From RGIG4074 sp964459165 (GTDB lineage Bacteria; Bacillota; Clostridia; Christensenellales; Borkfalkiaceae), in the NCBI GenBank assembly GCA_964459165.1, contig CAYWKM010000013.1:1-36746 (forward strand): a DNA stretch of 36,746 nt, given 5' to 3'. The notes under the pieces are model-generated. The model made no database searches. It was given only the letters and a program-made list of their open reading frames with translations, and was not told the origin of the DNA. The translations under genes and the position numbers were made by a program. Shown here piece after piece: positions 1 through 8,120 of the stretch (position 1 is the stretch's first letter; each line of letters opens with the position of its first letter).

Positions 1-44
1 AAAACAAACATAAACGATTCGGTCTGACAATATATTAAATATAT

Positions 45-710
45 ATGAAAAAAGCATTGAAAACGTTTCTTTTATTCCTATTTTGTCTTTTTACCGCGAT
101 CGGCTTCGCCGCATGCACAAAGGAACTCGACCTGACGGAATACGTCTCCGAGAACAGACTTTCCTACTTTACCGCCGAGGAGAAGGGAATCGCCTTAAAG
201 GCATATTATTCCTTAAAAGAATATCCCTATGCCGCCGACGGAAAAGCGCGGAGCGCGACCCCGATTTTAGAGGTTTTCTTCTTCAATAAAATCGATAGCG
301 GAGACGCGTTCGTTTCCTTTACGCTGAACGGAAAGGAATACGGGGGAGAAATGAATTACGACAGCGTGAAAAAATGTTTTACATACAGCGAAAGCGTCGC
401 GCTGAGCGGGGAAAAGGAAATCGCGTTCGAAGTGACGCAGGGAGAGGAGACGATTGTCTTTACCGCCGAGGACAGAAAGACGGAGGACGTTCTCTCCTAT
501 GAAGAAATTCTTGAAATCGTGCGGAAACAAAAGAACGGGCTTATCTCCTCCCTGACGGAAAAAAACCGCTTCAACGGGGAAATTTACGTGCGCTTTATCT
601 ACGACGACGGCGCGTATTACTACGTGGGAATCACCGACGCAAACAAAAAGACGACCGCCCTGTTGATCGACGCAAAGAACGGCGAAATTCTCGCAGAAAA
701 GGAGCTCTGA
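45..710 (+). CDS. Predicted lipoprotein of unknown function
   Basis: The 221-residue product begins with a lipoprotein signal: MKK, a hydrophobic stretch (residues 8-22) and a lipobox ending in FAAC, with Cys24 as the likely lipidated residue. It should therefore be anchored on the outer face of the membrane. The rest is hydrophilic and beta-rich. The last 50 residues (a YYYVGITDANKKTTALLIDA-like stretch) resemble PepSY-style repeats, but I do not recognise the family. The ATG at 45 has no clear Shine-Dalgarno. The preceding 20 bases are almost pure A/T, so the leader may be very short. The gene converges on hemW with only 12 bases between the stop codons. Function is unassigned. Confidence 0.8.
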   Translation: MKKALKTFLLFLFCLFTAIGFAACTKELDLTEYVSENRLSYFTAEEKGIALKAYYSLKEYPYAADGKARSATPILEVFFFNKIDSGDAFVSFTLNGKEYGGEMNYDSVKKCFTYSESVALSGEKEIAFEVTQGEETIVFTAEDRKTEDVLSYEEILEIVRKQKNGLISSLTEKNRFNGEIYVRFIYDDGAYYYVGITDANKKTTALLIDAKNGEILAEKEL

Positions 711-722
711 ATCCCTTCCCTT

Positions 723-1850
723 TCAGTCTTTCGGCATAAAATCTATCAAAATGCTGTTCTGAACGTAAAGATACTCGTCCTTGATTCTTACGACGTCGCC
801 GTTTATTTCGAGAAATTTTTCCTGCTTTTTCAGCGCGGAAGCATACTTTTCGAAAAAATCCTCTTTGAAATTTTCTTTAAATTCCGCCGTGTTTACCCCG
901 TATTTCGTGCGCAGAGCGAGCATGACAAATTCGAAGGCGGCGTCTTCCCCCGTCACTTCCTCGTTATCGACGACGGGCGGAAATCCCGATAAAATGCACT
1001 TCATGTATTCGTCGAGATTGTACGTATTGACAAACCTTCTGCCGAACATGAACGAGCTTGCCGACACGCCGAATCCGAGATATTCCCCTCTCTTCCAATA
1101 ATTGAGGTTATGGCGGCTCTCCTTCCCTTTCTTTGAAAAATTGGAAACCTCGTAGCGTTCGTATCCGAGTTCCTTTAAGTACGCCCTTCCCCTTTCGTAA
1201 AGCTCGGCGACTTCGTCGGAATCGGGAAGCTCGCCGTTTAAGTAATCGGTATAAATGGGCGTGCCGTCCTCGGGGGTAAGCGCGTACATCGAGATGTGCG
1301 AGGAACCGCATCGATCCGCGAGATCGATCGTCTTTTTCACGTCGTCGAACGTCTGCCCCTTCAATCCGAGCATGACGTCCGTATTGAAATTTTCCCCCTT
1401 TAAAAGCTTGGCGCAATAGACGTAATCGTGCGCCTTATGAATGCGACAAACGTCCTCTAACTGAGCGTCGATCGCCGTTTGAAGTCCTACGGAAAAGCGG
1501 TTGACGCCCGCCCGTTTATAAACGGCGATCTTCGTTTCGCTCACCGTTCCCGGATTGATTTCGATGGTGATTTCGGGATCCTTAGAGAGGGAGAAAAATT
1601 TTTTTATCTGCTTGACCGCGCCGTAAATATACTTCGGATCGACGACGGACGGAGTGCCGCCGCCGAAATAAACGGTATCGAAGACGCGATCTTTTCCCTT
1701 GCTTTTGAGCTCCTCTCCCCGAAGCTCTATTTCCTTGTATAAGCAAGCCATATACGCTTCGGCATACGACAATTTGTCGGGAAAAGAAACAAAATCGCAA
1801 TAGGAACATTTATGCTTACAAAACGGAATATGAAGATATAATCCGGACAT
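723..1850 (-). CDS. hemW: Radical SAM heme chaperone HemW
   Basis: The 375-residue protein belongs to the HemN/HemW radical SAM family. The iron-sulfur cluster motif C-x3-C-x2-C lies at residues 11, 15 and 18, followed by D-F. The GGGTPS SAM-binding motif is at 63-68. The HNxxYW motif (HNLNYW, 247-252), which in this family marks HemW rather than true coproporphyrinogen dehydrogenase HemN, is present. HemW binds heme and delivers it to target proteins in the cytoplasm. The length is normal. The ATG at 1850 is preceded by AGGAG at a good distance. It is the last gene of a lepA / alkyltransferase-like / hemW run; lepA-hemW adjacency is widely conserved in Firmicutes. Confidence 0.95.
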   Translation of the reverse strand: MSGLYLHIPFCKHKCSYCDFVSFPDKLSYAEAYMACLYKEIELRGEELKSKGKDRVFDTVYFGGGTPSVVDPKYIYGAVKQIKKFFSLSKDPEITIEINPGTVSETKIAVYKRAGVNRFSVGLQTAIDAQLEDVCRIHKAHDYVYCAKLLKGENFNTDVMLGLKGQTFDDVKKTIDLADRCGSSHISMYALTPEDGTPIYTDYLNGELPDSDEVAELYERGRAYLKELGYERYEVSNFSKKGKESRHNLNYWKRGEYLGFGVSASSFMFGRRFVNTYNLDEYMKCILSGFPPVVDNEEVTGEDAAFEFVMLALRTKYGVNTAEFKENFKEDFFEKYASALKKQEKFLEINGDVVRIKDEYLYVQNSILIDFMPKD

Positions 1851-1930
1851 GATTTCTCCTTAAATTAAAAACGGAAAATGCCTCGCCGCACAGTCGTCCG
1901 AACCGAACGGCAAAAAGAGCTATCCGTATC

Positions 1931-2242
1931 TCACGGAATCCAGAGGTACGCCTCGAGATCGACGGTAGAATCGTCGTTTACTTTTACGCCCTCGTTTTCG
2001 AGAAGCTGACGCTGAACGTCGATTCCTCCGAAAGCGAACGCGGGCGCGAGCCTCCCTTCGCGGTTTACGACGCGATGGCAGGGATACTCGACGGGCTTGG
2101 GATTCGCGTGGAGCGCGTAGCCGACCGCTCTCGAAGAACGGGGCGCTCCTATCTTTCGGGCGATCGCCCCGTAGGTGGTAACCTTTCCGCGCGGAATGAG
2201 CGCGAGAACGTCGTACACGCGTTCAAAAAATGATTTTTCCAT
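1931..2242 (-). CDS. MGMT/ATL-family DNA alkyltransferase-like protein (acceptor Cys kept)
   Basis: This 103-residue protein is the stand-alone DNA-binding domain of O6-alkylguanine DNA alkyltransferases. It shows the helix-turn-helix region (VTTYGAIARKIG, 21-32), the Arg before the helix end (RAVGYAL, from 38) and the PCHRV active-site motif at 54-58, with Cys55 as alkyl acceptor. The N-terminal RNase H-like domain of Ada/Ogt is absent. The C-terminal part (from GRLAPAF to LEAYLW) resembles alkyltransferase-like (ATL) proteins, which normally carry Trp in place of Cys. The retained Cys suggests real alkyl transfer, but this is inference. The stop codon of lepA lies one base upstream of its ATG, so the two are co-transcribed and probably translationally coupled. 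Confidence 0.9.
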   Translation of the reverse strand: MEKSFFERVYDVLALIPRGKVTTYGAIARKIGAPRSSRAVGYALHANPKPVEYPCHRVVNREGRLAPAFAFGGIDVQRQLLENEGVKVNDDSTVDLEAYLWIP

Positions 2243-2243
2243 T

Positions 2244-4064
2244 TTATTTATCTTTATTCGTCTTTAAAATTTCCATGAAGACTTCGGACGGGACTTCGAC
2301 CGTGCCTACCTGCCGCATACGCTTTTTGCCCTCTTTCTGCTTTTCGAGAAGTTTCTTCTTCCTCGTAATATCGCCGCCGTAGCATTTAGCGAGAACGTCT
2401 TTGCGCACCGCCTTCACCGTTTCGCGCGCGATGATCTTGCCGCCGATCGCCGCCTGAACGGGAATTTCAAACAACTGGCGGGGAATCGCTTCCTTTAAAT
2501 TTTCGCAGAGCGTCCTCCCCCGAGCGTACGCGCGCTGTTCGGGCACGATGAGCGAAAGAGCGTCGCAAATTTCCCCGTTTAAAAGGATATCGAGGCGCAC
2601 GAGGTTTTCCTTATGGTAACCGACGATTTCGTAATCGAAGCTGGCGTAACCCTTCGTCCTCGATTTGAGCTCGTCGAAGAAGTCGTATACGATCTCGTTT
2701 AAGGGAATATGATAGGTAATCTTTACGCGCCTCGGATCGACGTAGGACATATCCTTGAAGACGCCGCGGCGATCCTGACAGAGATCCATGATCGCTCCGA
2801 CGTAATCGGGCGGAATGTAAATTTCCGCTTTGACGATGGGTTCCTCCATATAGTCGATATCGGAGGGATCGGGCATATGGGAAGGATTATCGATAAAAAA
2901 CTGCGTTCCGTCCGTCTTGTGTACGAGATAGCTTACGCTCGGAGCGGTGGTGATGATGTCGAGGTTAAATTCCCTCTCGATTCTCTCCTGAATGATCTCC
3001 ATGTGGAGAAGACCCAAAAAGCCGCAACGGAAACCGAAGCCGAGAGCGACCGACGTATCCGGCTCGAAGGCGAGCGAAGCGTCGTTTAATTTGAGCTTTA
3101 AAATAGCTTCCTTTAAATCGTTGAATTTGCTTCCGTCAAGGGGATAAATGCCGCAAAAAACGACCGGTCGCACCTTTTTGTAGCCGGGCAGAGGCTGCTT
3201 TACGGGATTTTCCGCATTCGTGACCGTATCGCCCGTCTCGACGTCCTCGATCGATTTGATGGAAGCCGCGATGTAACCGACCTCGCCCGCCGAGAGCGAC
3301 GCTTTGGGTTGAAGATCGGGCGCGAACACCCCCACTTCGGCGACGGTGTAAACGACGTCGGAAAGAAACGTTCTGATCCGATCTCCCGCCTTTACGCTTC
3401 CGTCGCGCAGGCGAACGAACAGGATAACGCCTTTATAATTGTCGTAATAACTGTCGAAAATGAGCGCGCAAAGGGGCTTATCGGCGTCGCCTTCGGGCGC
3501 GGGGAAATATTTTACGACCGCTTCGAGTACGTCTTTGACGTTTAATCCCTCCTTGGCGGAGACGCAGGGCGCATAGCTTGCGTCCACGCCGATCACGTCT
3601 TCGATTTCCCGCTTCGCGTTTTCGATATCGGCGGAAGGAAGGTCTATTTTGTTGACGACGGGAAGAATTTCAAGATTATTGTCGAGTGCGAGATACGCGT
3701 TGGCGAGCGTCTGCGCTTCCACCCCCTGCGTAGCGTCGACGACGAGAATCGCCCCCTCGCAGGCGGCGAGCGAACGACTGACCTCGTAGGTGAAATCGAC
3801 GTGCCCCGGCGTGTCGATCAAATTGAAGACGTATTCGTTTCCGTCGTCCGCCTCGTAATACATTCTCACGGGCGTGAGCTTAATGGTGATTCCCCTCTCC
3901 CGTTCGATATCCATGCTGTCGAGGAACTGATCTTCCATATCGCGTTTGGACACCTGACCGGTAAGCTCCATAATGCGATCGGCAAGCGTGCTTTTTCCAT
4001 GGTCGATATGCGCGATGATACAGAAATTCCTTATATACTGAATATACTGATTGGATTTAGCCAT
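2244..4064 (-). CDS. lepA: Elongation factor 4 (LepA), back-translocating GTPase
   Basis: The 606-residue protein is full-length LepA. GTPase motifs are G1 AHIDHGKST (18-26), G2 ERGITIK, G3 DTPGH and G4 NKID. EF-G-like domains and the LepA-specific C-terminal domain follow, with its KCYGGDITRKKKLLEKQKEG tail that contacts the ribosomal peptidyl-transferase region. It acts on stalled or mistranslocated ribosomes. The ATG at 4064 follows an AAGGGA purine run and gives the usual MAKxNQ...RNFCIIAHIDHG start. A good sigma-A promoter lies at 4110-4138. It heads the operon with the alkyltransferase-like gene and hemW. Confidence 0.97.
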   Translation of the reverse strand: MAKSNQYIQYIRNFCIIAHIDHGKSTLADRIMELTGQVSKRDMEDQFLDSMDIERERGITIKLTPVRMYYEADDGNEYVFNLIDTPGHVDFTYEVSRSLAACEGAILVVDATQGVEAQTLANAYLALDNNLEILPVVNKIDLPSADIENAKREIEDVIGVDASYAPCVSAKEGLNVKDVLEAVVKYFPAPEGDADKPLCALIFDSYYDNYKGVILFVRLRDGSVKAGDRIRTFLSDVVYTVAEVGVFAPDLQPKASLSAGEVGYIAASIKSIEDVETGDTVTNAENPVKQPLPGYKKVRPVVFCGIYPLDGSKFNDLKEAILKLKLNDASLAFEPDTSVALGFGFRCGFLGLLHMEIIQERIEREFNLDIITTAPSVSYLVHKTDGTQFFIDNPSHMPDPSDIDYMEEPIVKAEIYIPPDYVGAIMDLCQDRRGVFKDMSYVDPRRVKITYHIPLNEIVYDFFDELKSRTKGYASFDYEIVGYHKENLVRLDILLNGEICDALSLIVPEQRAYARGRTLCENLKEAIPRQLFEIPVQAAIGGKIIARETVKAVRKDVLAKCYGGDITRKKKLLEKQKEGKKRMRQVGTVEVPSEVFMEILKTNKDK

Positions 4065-4109
4065 TGATTCTTTCCCTTAAAATCCTCTTCGCCTTAACGG
4101 CGCGCATTT

Positions 4110-4138
4110 ATTATACAAAATTTATATTTTTTTAGCAA
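4110..4138 (-). promoter_or_regulatory. Predicted sigma-A promoter of the lepA operon
   Basis: On the minus strand, -35 TTGCTA (4133-4138) and -10 TATAAT (4110-4115) are separated by 17 bases. The predicted transcript starts near 4103 and has a leader of about 40 nt before lepA. It lies back to back with the promoter of the plus-strand phosphodiesterase gene. Confidence 0.7.
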
Positions 4139-4156
4139 ATGATTAGGGCAATTCTG

Positions 4157-4184
4157 TTGCATTTTATAAAATTTTTGGTAAAAT
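4157..4184 (+). promoter_or_regulatory. Predicted sigma-A promoter of the phosphodiesterase gene
   Basis: -35 TTGCAT (4157-4162) and -10 TAAAAT (4179-4184) are separated by 16 bases. The spacing is one base short of ideal. The ATG is 24 bases further on, with only a weak AGAGAG-type ribosome site. Confidence 0.5.
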
Positions 4185-4208
4185 ATAGGAATAGAGAGAA
4201 TTACCGCT

Positions 4209-5012
4209 ATGGAAATACGAAAAAGTTTTTTATATCATACGCCCATCGCGCATAGAGGTCTGCACGATGAAACGATACCCGAAAACTCCCTCTCCGCCTT
4301 TCGGCGCGCGATAGCCGAGGGATATGCGATAGAAACGGACGTACGATTCACCAAAGATAAGCAACTGATTTTGTTCCACGACGAAAAAATGGAACGGCTG
4401 ACGGGAATGAAGGGACGCGTCTCCGATTATACCTACGACGAATTGAAGAAATTGTCCCTGAAGGGAACGAAAGAAAAAATACCCCTCTTCGTCGATTTCT
4501 TAGCCCTCGTCAAGGGACAGGTTCCCATCCTCGTCGAAATAAAACATTCCGGAACTTTGAAGGGTCTGGTCGAACAGGTCGTTCCCTTGCTGAAGGAATA
4601 TCATGAAAAATACGACGCGGAGTACGCCATTCAATCCTTTAATCCCCTTTACGTGAGGAAGGCGAAGAAGCTGACGAAAAACATATTTTGCGGACAGCTG
4701 GCAAGCAAGGGGGACAAGGAAGACTTTCTCTGCGCTCCGCATTTCTGGAAATTAAAATCCTATCTGATGCAGCATCTGATGATGAACTTCGTTTCAAGAC
4801 CCGATTTCGTCAGCTATAACGTAGAGTGTATGCCCTACAAGCGCGCCATCAAGTATTCGATGAAACCGCATAAGCTCCTGCTTTGCTGGGTCATCAAATC
4901 GCAGGAACAATACGAAAAATTCAAGTGCGTGGTGGACAATGTGATTTTTGAAAACATCCGTCCTCCGAAAAAGACAAACTTCCAAATTCAATCCCCCTGC
5001 CATCTGAAATAA
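4209..5012 (+). CDS. Glycerophosphodiester phosphodiesterase family protein
   Basis: The 267-residue protein has the GDPD TIM-barrel signature near its N-terminus: AHRG (14-17), ENS (25-27), the metal ligands in IETDV (Glu42, Asp44) and FHD (56-58). The VEIKH strand follows near residue 110. These enzymes hydrolyse glycerophosphodiesters from phospholipid turnover to glycerol-3-phosphate and an alcohol. There is no signal peptide, so it acts in the cytoplasm. It is a single-gene unit divergent from lepA. The C-terminus (LCWVIKSQEQYEKF and the VVDNVIFENI strand) matches the usual end of the barrel, so it looks complete. Confidence 0.92.
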   Translation: MEIRKSFLYHTPIAHRGLHDETIPENSLSAFRRAIAEGYAIETDVRFTKDKQLILFHDEKMERLTGMKGRVSDYTYDELKKLSLKGTKEKIPLFVDFLALVKGQVPILVEIKHSGTLKGLVEQVVPLLKEYHEKYDAEYAIQSFNPLYVRKAKKLTKNIFCGQLASKGDKEDFLCAPHFWKLKSYLMQHLMMNFVSRPDFVSYNVECMPYKRAIKYSMKPHKLLLCWVIKSQEQYEKFKCVVDNVIFENIRPPKKTNFQIQSPCHLK

Positions 5013-5176
5013 TCGTCGCGGAAAGCGTTCAACCGCTCTCCTGCGGCGATATTTTTACGCCGACTTTCCGAATCATTCATATATTAACATAAAATTCCCC
5101 TATTATTTCTCAATTTTATCACATAAGACGTTTATATTATTATTCAAAGAATAAAAATACAAAAGAGGTAACGGCA

Positions 5177-5938
5177 ATGGATGCGGAAAGAATATTTCAG
5201 AAAGCTTTAAAAAAATATGAATCGGCGGAAGAGATCGTCGCCGAGCTCAGCGACGTCGTTCAGACGTTTCTCCCCGATTACACGCAAAAAAAAGCGTTAA
5301 AAGACTTCGACTATATGTTGCAATGCGTACTTTTGAGGCAATCTCTCGCAGACGGCGTCATGGACGAAAAAGAGGTGGCCTTTATCAGAGGAATCGTTTC
5401 CCACGGAGACGTCCTGAGAGAAATCAAGGACAAATTAAAGGATTCCGTCGACAGCGAGCTGCTCTCGTCGTATACATGGGAGAACGTTTACGAATTGCCC
5501 ACCCTCGTACAGGCGGATCTCATCGAGGCTTTGGAAGAATTCGCAAAGACTTATATCGACGAGCTCGCGTTCTTCTCCGCCGTCGCAGACGCCGCGACGA
5601 AGAAAAATTATTATAAAGCCATTACCCTCGTCATGTGCTCGATCATCGGTTACTTTGCCAAAATAGACGGAAAAAAGCAATCCGAAGAGATCAACAAAGG
5701 AACGCTCGCCTACGTCGATCTCTTCGCCGAAAAGTACGTCGCCTTAAAGGAATTCGTTCATTGCCTTATCACGGAAGGGAAAACCTTGAAGAAGGAGCTC
5801 GAAAAGGACGCGATCGCGCTGAACAAGCAGATACAGCGACGCCTCGCCGAGACGGACACGCAAGAATTGGAAAAAACGTTTATCGAAATGGAAAATCGGT
5901 TGGCCGAAGAGATCACGGAGGCGATGATCGAAGCATAG
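5177..5938 (+). CDS. Unknown helical cytoplasmic protein, possibly TerB-like
   Basis: This 253-residue protein has no signal peptide or membrane segment and is predicted to be almost entirely alpha-helical. The stretch at about 50-75 (LLRQSLADGVMDEKEVAFI) resembles the acidic D-G-x-x-D-x-x-E signature of TerB-like proteins, and a second helix pair near 155-170 (FAKIDGKKQSEEINKG) has a similar D-G-x3-E pattern. That resemblance is weak and I do not assign a function. The last 50 residues are likely coiled coil. The ATG at 5177 is preceded by AGAGGT. The gene stands alone and ends at a strong terminator. Confidence 0.8.
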   Translation: MDAERIFQKALKKYESAEEIVAELSDVVQTFLPDYTQKKALKDFDYMLQCVLLRQSLADGVMDEKEVAFIRGIVSHGDVLREIKDKLKDSVDSELLSSYTWENVYELPTLVQADLIEALEEFAKTYIDELAFFSAVADAATKKNYYKAITLVMCSIIGYFAKIDGKKQSEEINKGTLAYVDLFAEKYVALKEFVHCLITEGKTLKKELEKDAIALNKQIQRRLAETDTQELEKTFIEMENRLAEEITEAMIEA

Positions 5939-6008
5939 CCGTTTTTTTCGCCGTAAAGGCGATTTTCCGCGGAGCTTTCGCCGCAGATCCAGAAAGAAAA
6001 AGATACGG

Positions 6009-6049
6009 AATAAGTCCGACCACCTGAAAAAGTCGGACTTATTTTTATT
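6009..6049 (+). terminator. Rho-independent terminator
   Basis: A perfect 12-bp stem pairs 6009-6020 with 6032-6043 around an 11-base loop. A T5 run overlaps the end of the stem. It terminates the plus-strand gene ending at 5938 and, being near-symmetric, may also serve the minus-strand gene ending at 6078. Confidence 0.85.
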
Positions 6050-6077
6050 CGCATGATCGATACCGACGGCGCTTCCC

Positions 6078-7328
6078 TTATTGCCCGTTCCATGTACGGT
6101 ATTGTTGAAACCATTCGGTATCCTTTAAAATTGTGTTGTTATTCGAGCAATCGACCGATAGGTCCGCGCCGTTGCCGGTAACGACGATATTTCCGTTCAT
6201 AGACGTAAACTCGTTCGTTTCCGTATCCGTGCAGAGGGTCGTCACATAAATCCGATCGGTATACTTACTCACTCTGTCTATCATCGCCTGCGAGGGGAAC
6301 TGATTATTCAGATTCGACGTATATTCGTCCGAACCCGCGCAGCAGCAAACGCAGACGATTTCCGGCTGAATGACGGAAAGCAGACAATCGTTGCTGGAAG
6401 TGGGGCTTCCGTGATGCCCCGCCTTGAAAAGCTTGCAGCGGGGGAGATCGTTATATTGCACGAGGTACTCCTCTCCCTCCGCTTCGAGATCCCCCGTAAA
6501 GAGATAATGACTGCTTCCTTGCGTCAACAGAAGACAGACGGAATAGTTATTTTCGTCGCTGGATTTATTCTCGTAATAATAATTGTAGAGAATCTGAAAG
6601 GAAATTTCATCCGTAATCCGATAGGTGCGCTGCGCGCCGCCCGTCTCGTTCCAGCACTCGAGCGCGGTATAATGCGCCGCGCCGTTTTCGACGGCGTAAT
6701 CCCTCGCTTCGCAGTAATACTGATATACTTTACTCGTGGAATTGGTGAGCGAAAAATCGATGATCGTGCCGACCGAGAAGGAGTAGAGCACGCCGTTTTT
6801 GCTCGCGCCGCCCGAAAGAGCCGCTATATGGTCTTCGTGCGCGTGCGTGGCGACGACGTATTCGAGCGTTCCGTCCGCGCAGTACTGCCGGATATAGGGA
6901 ACGATCGTTTTTACGGAATTGTATTTCGATCCGCCGTCGATCAGAATTTCGGTATCGCCCATGTCGATCAAAACGCAGTCGCCCGCGTTATAGTTGCCGA
7001 GCTCGAGGAAATGGATCGACAGCTCCTCCGTCTCTACGGGCGTTTCGGAGCCGTTTTGATGATCGCCCGTTCCGTTGCCGTCGCCGTCGGTTTCTCCGCC
7101 GTTTTGATCGGAACCTTCCTCCTGCTCGTATTCGTCCGGCGGGATATATTCGCCCTCCTGCCCTTTACCGAAGAGGGAGGAAAACGCGCCGGAAAACCAA
7201 AGTCCCGCCGCTAAAACGACGACGAGAACAAAGGCGATAATGAAAACAATCGGATTCCTTTTTGCCGTCGCCTGCGCCTTTTTTGCCGTAGACTTCTTAT
7301 TTGTCGTTTTCTTTTTCGAAGCGCTCAT
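6078..7328 (-). CDS. Membrane-anchored ComEC/Rec2-type metallo-beta-lactamase-fold hydrolase
   Basis: The 416-residue protein starts with a Lys/Thr-rich cytoplasmic tail and one membrane helix (about 25-46). A 50-residue Gly/Glu/Asp/Asn-rich linker follows, then a metallo-beta-lactamase domain from about 102. The metal motif HAHEDH is at 162-167. Further ligands appear as LFTGDLE and KAGHHGS. This layout matches the secreted or anchored ComEC-C-like hydrolases. In ComEC the domain degrades the non-transported DNA strand, but stand-alone versions have unknown substrates. The domain should face outside. It overlaps the preceding 122-residue gene by the four bases ATGA, so it is translationally coupled to it. 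It is the last gene of the pyrophosphorylase operon. Confidence 0.88.
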   Translation of the reverse strand: MSASKKKTTNKKSTAKKAQATAKRNPIVFIIAFVLVVVLAAGLWFSGAFSSLFGKGQEGEYIPPDEYEQEEGSDQNGGETDGDGNGTGDHQNGSETPVETEELSIHFLELGNYNAGDCVLIDMGDTEILIDGGSKYNSVKTIVPYIRQYCADGTLEYVVATHAHEDHIAALSGGASKNGVLYSFSVGTIIDFSLTNSTSKVYQYYCEARDYAVENGAAHYTALECWNETGGAQRTYRITDEISFQILYNYYYENKSSDENNYSVCLLLTQGSSHYLFTGDLEAEGEEYLVQYNDLPRCKLFKAGHHGSPTSSNDCLLSVIQPEIVCVCCCAGSDEYTSNLNNQFPSQAMIDRVSKYTDRIYVTTLCTDTETNEFTSMNGNIVVTGNGADLSVDCSNNNTILKDTEWFQQYRTWNGQ

Positions 7329-7693
7329 ATCGTATATTCTCCGAAGTCGGTTTCTCTTCCGCCGGGCGTGCCGAGAGAAACGGCGACGATTTTTTTGTTC
7401 GGTATCACTTCCTGCATGACGTCGTAAATTTCGTTAGAAACGCCGATCTCGTCGAAGCGCCGAAGCGCCTGCGTCAATTTTTTAAAGCCCGCCCTCTTTA
7501 CCTTTACTCCGTAAAAAAGGCAATCCGTCATCAATTTGTCGTAATCGGCGAGGGGCTTCCCCTCCTTTTTTTTCATGTCGAGATATTTACGGAAAGAAGC
7601 CTTATAATCGGAATCGTTGAGAAATTCGGCAAATTCCTCCGCCGTTTCTCCTCCTTCGTAATAAGCGTATAAAATGATTGTTCCTGTACTCAC
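7325..7693 (-). CDS. Unknown 122-residue cytoplasmic protein
   Basis: I do not recognise this protein. It has no signal peptide or membrane segment and looks like a small alpha/beta protein with a charged middle (YLDMKKKEGKPLADYDKL). The start is GTG at 7693, with a strong AGGAGGT at 7707-7713. The 13-base spacing is rather long. Its stop overlaps the ATG of the metallo-beta-lactamase gene (ATGA), showing coupled expression. It sits third in the operon after the UDP-sugar pyrophosphorylase and another small unknown gene. Confidence 0.75.
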   Translation of the reverse strand: MSTGTIILYAYYEGGETAEEFAEFLNDSDYKASFRKYLDMKKKEGKPLADYDKLMTDCLFYGVKVKRAGFKKLTQALRRFDEIGVSNEIYDVMQEVIPNKKIVAVSLGTPGGRETDFGEYTI

Positions 7694-7751
7694 TGTTTTA
7701 GCAATGACCTCCTGTATAAAATTCGTTGAAAAAACGACCGCGTAAAACCGT

Positions 7752-8120
7752 TCAGACCAAACCGTAAGCCGCCGCTATGTTGACGGTCGAGGTATTGATA
7801 TTTTTCAAAAACACGTTTACCGCCTTCATCGTCGCAGCGTCCATAAACCGACTCTCCTGACTTTCAATCATCTGTACGATCGCGTTGAAGTTATAGTAAA
7901 TGGATTTCGCGTCTTCCTCCACAATCGAAAATTCCTCGATATCGCAGCCGCTCTGCGCCTTCGCCATATTTTCGATCGTCGCGTTCATGGCTTCCAGCGC
8001 TTTGATATCCATGCGCCCGCTTTTAAAGATAGCCGAAAGCTGTCCGCCGAGCGATACGAGATTCTCGATAAAAACTCTCAATTTTTCTTCCGTTCCCTTT
8101 TCGTCGATCCTCTCTTCCAT
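7752..8120 (-). CDS. Unknown small helical protein coupled to the pyrophosphorylase gene
   Basis: This 122-residue protein has no recognisable domain, no signal and no membrane segment. It is predicted to be helical throughout (for example IKALEAMNATIENMAKAQSG and FMDAATMKAVNVFLKNINTS). Its ATG shares one base with the stop of the upstream pyrophosphorylase gene (TAATG), a coupling arrangement that suggests equimolar synthesis and possibly a shared role. The 58 bases to the next gene hold only that gene's ribosome site. Confidence 0.75.
   Translation of the reverse strand: MEERIDEKGTEEKLRVFIENLVSLGGQLSAIFKSGRMDIKALEAMNATIENMAKAQSGCDIEEFSIVEEDAKSIYYNFNAIVQMIESQESRFMDAATMKAVNVFLKNINTSTVNIAAAYGLV

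Noticed and set aside
5013..5090. CGGAAAG ... CTTTCCG inverted repeat after the phosphodiesterase gene, considered as a terminator
   Set aside because: The arms are far apart with no continuous stem and no T run directly after.
7054..7160. Gly/Asp/Asn-rich coding stretch, considered as a repeat element
   Set aside because: It is a low-complexity protein linker without exact DNA repeat units.
6411..7214. 267-codon plus-strand frame opposite the metallo-beta-lactamase gene
   Set aside because: Shadow frame; the minus-strand gene has the HAHEDH motif and operon coupling.
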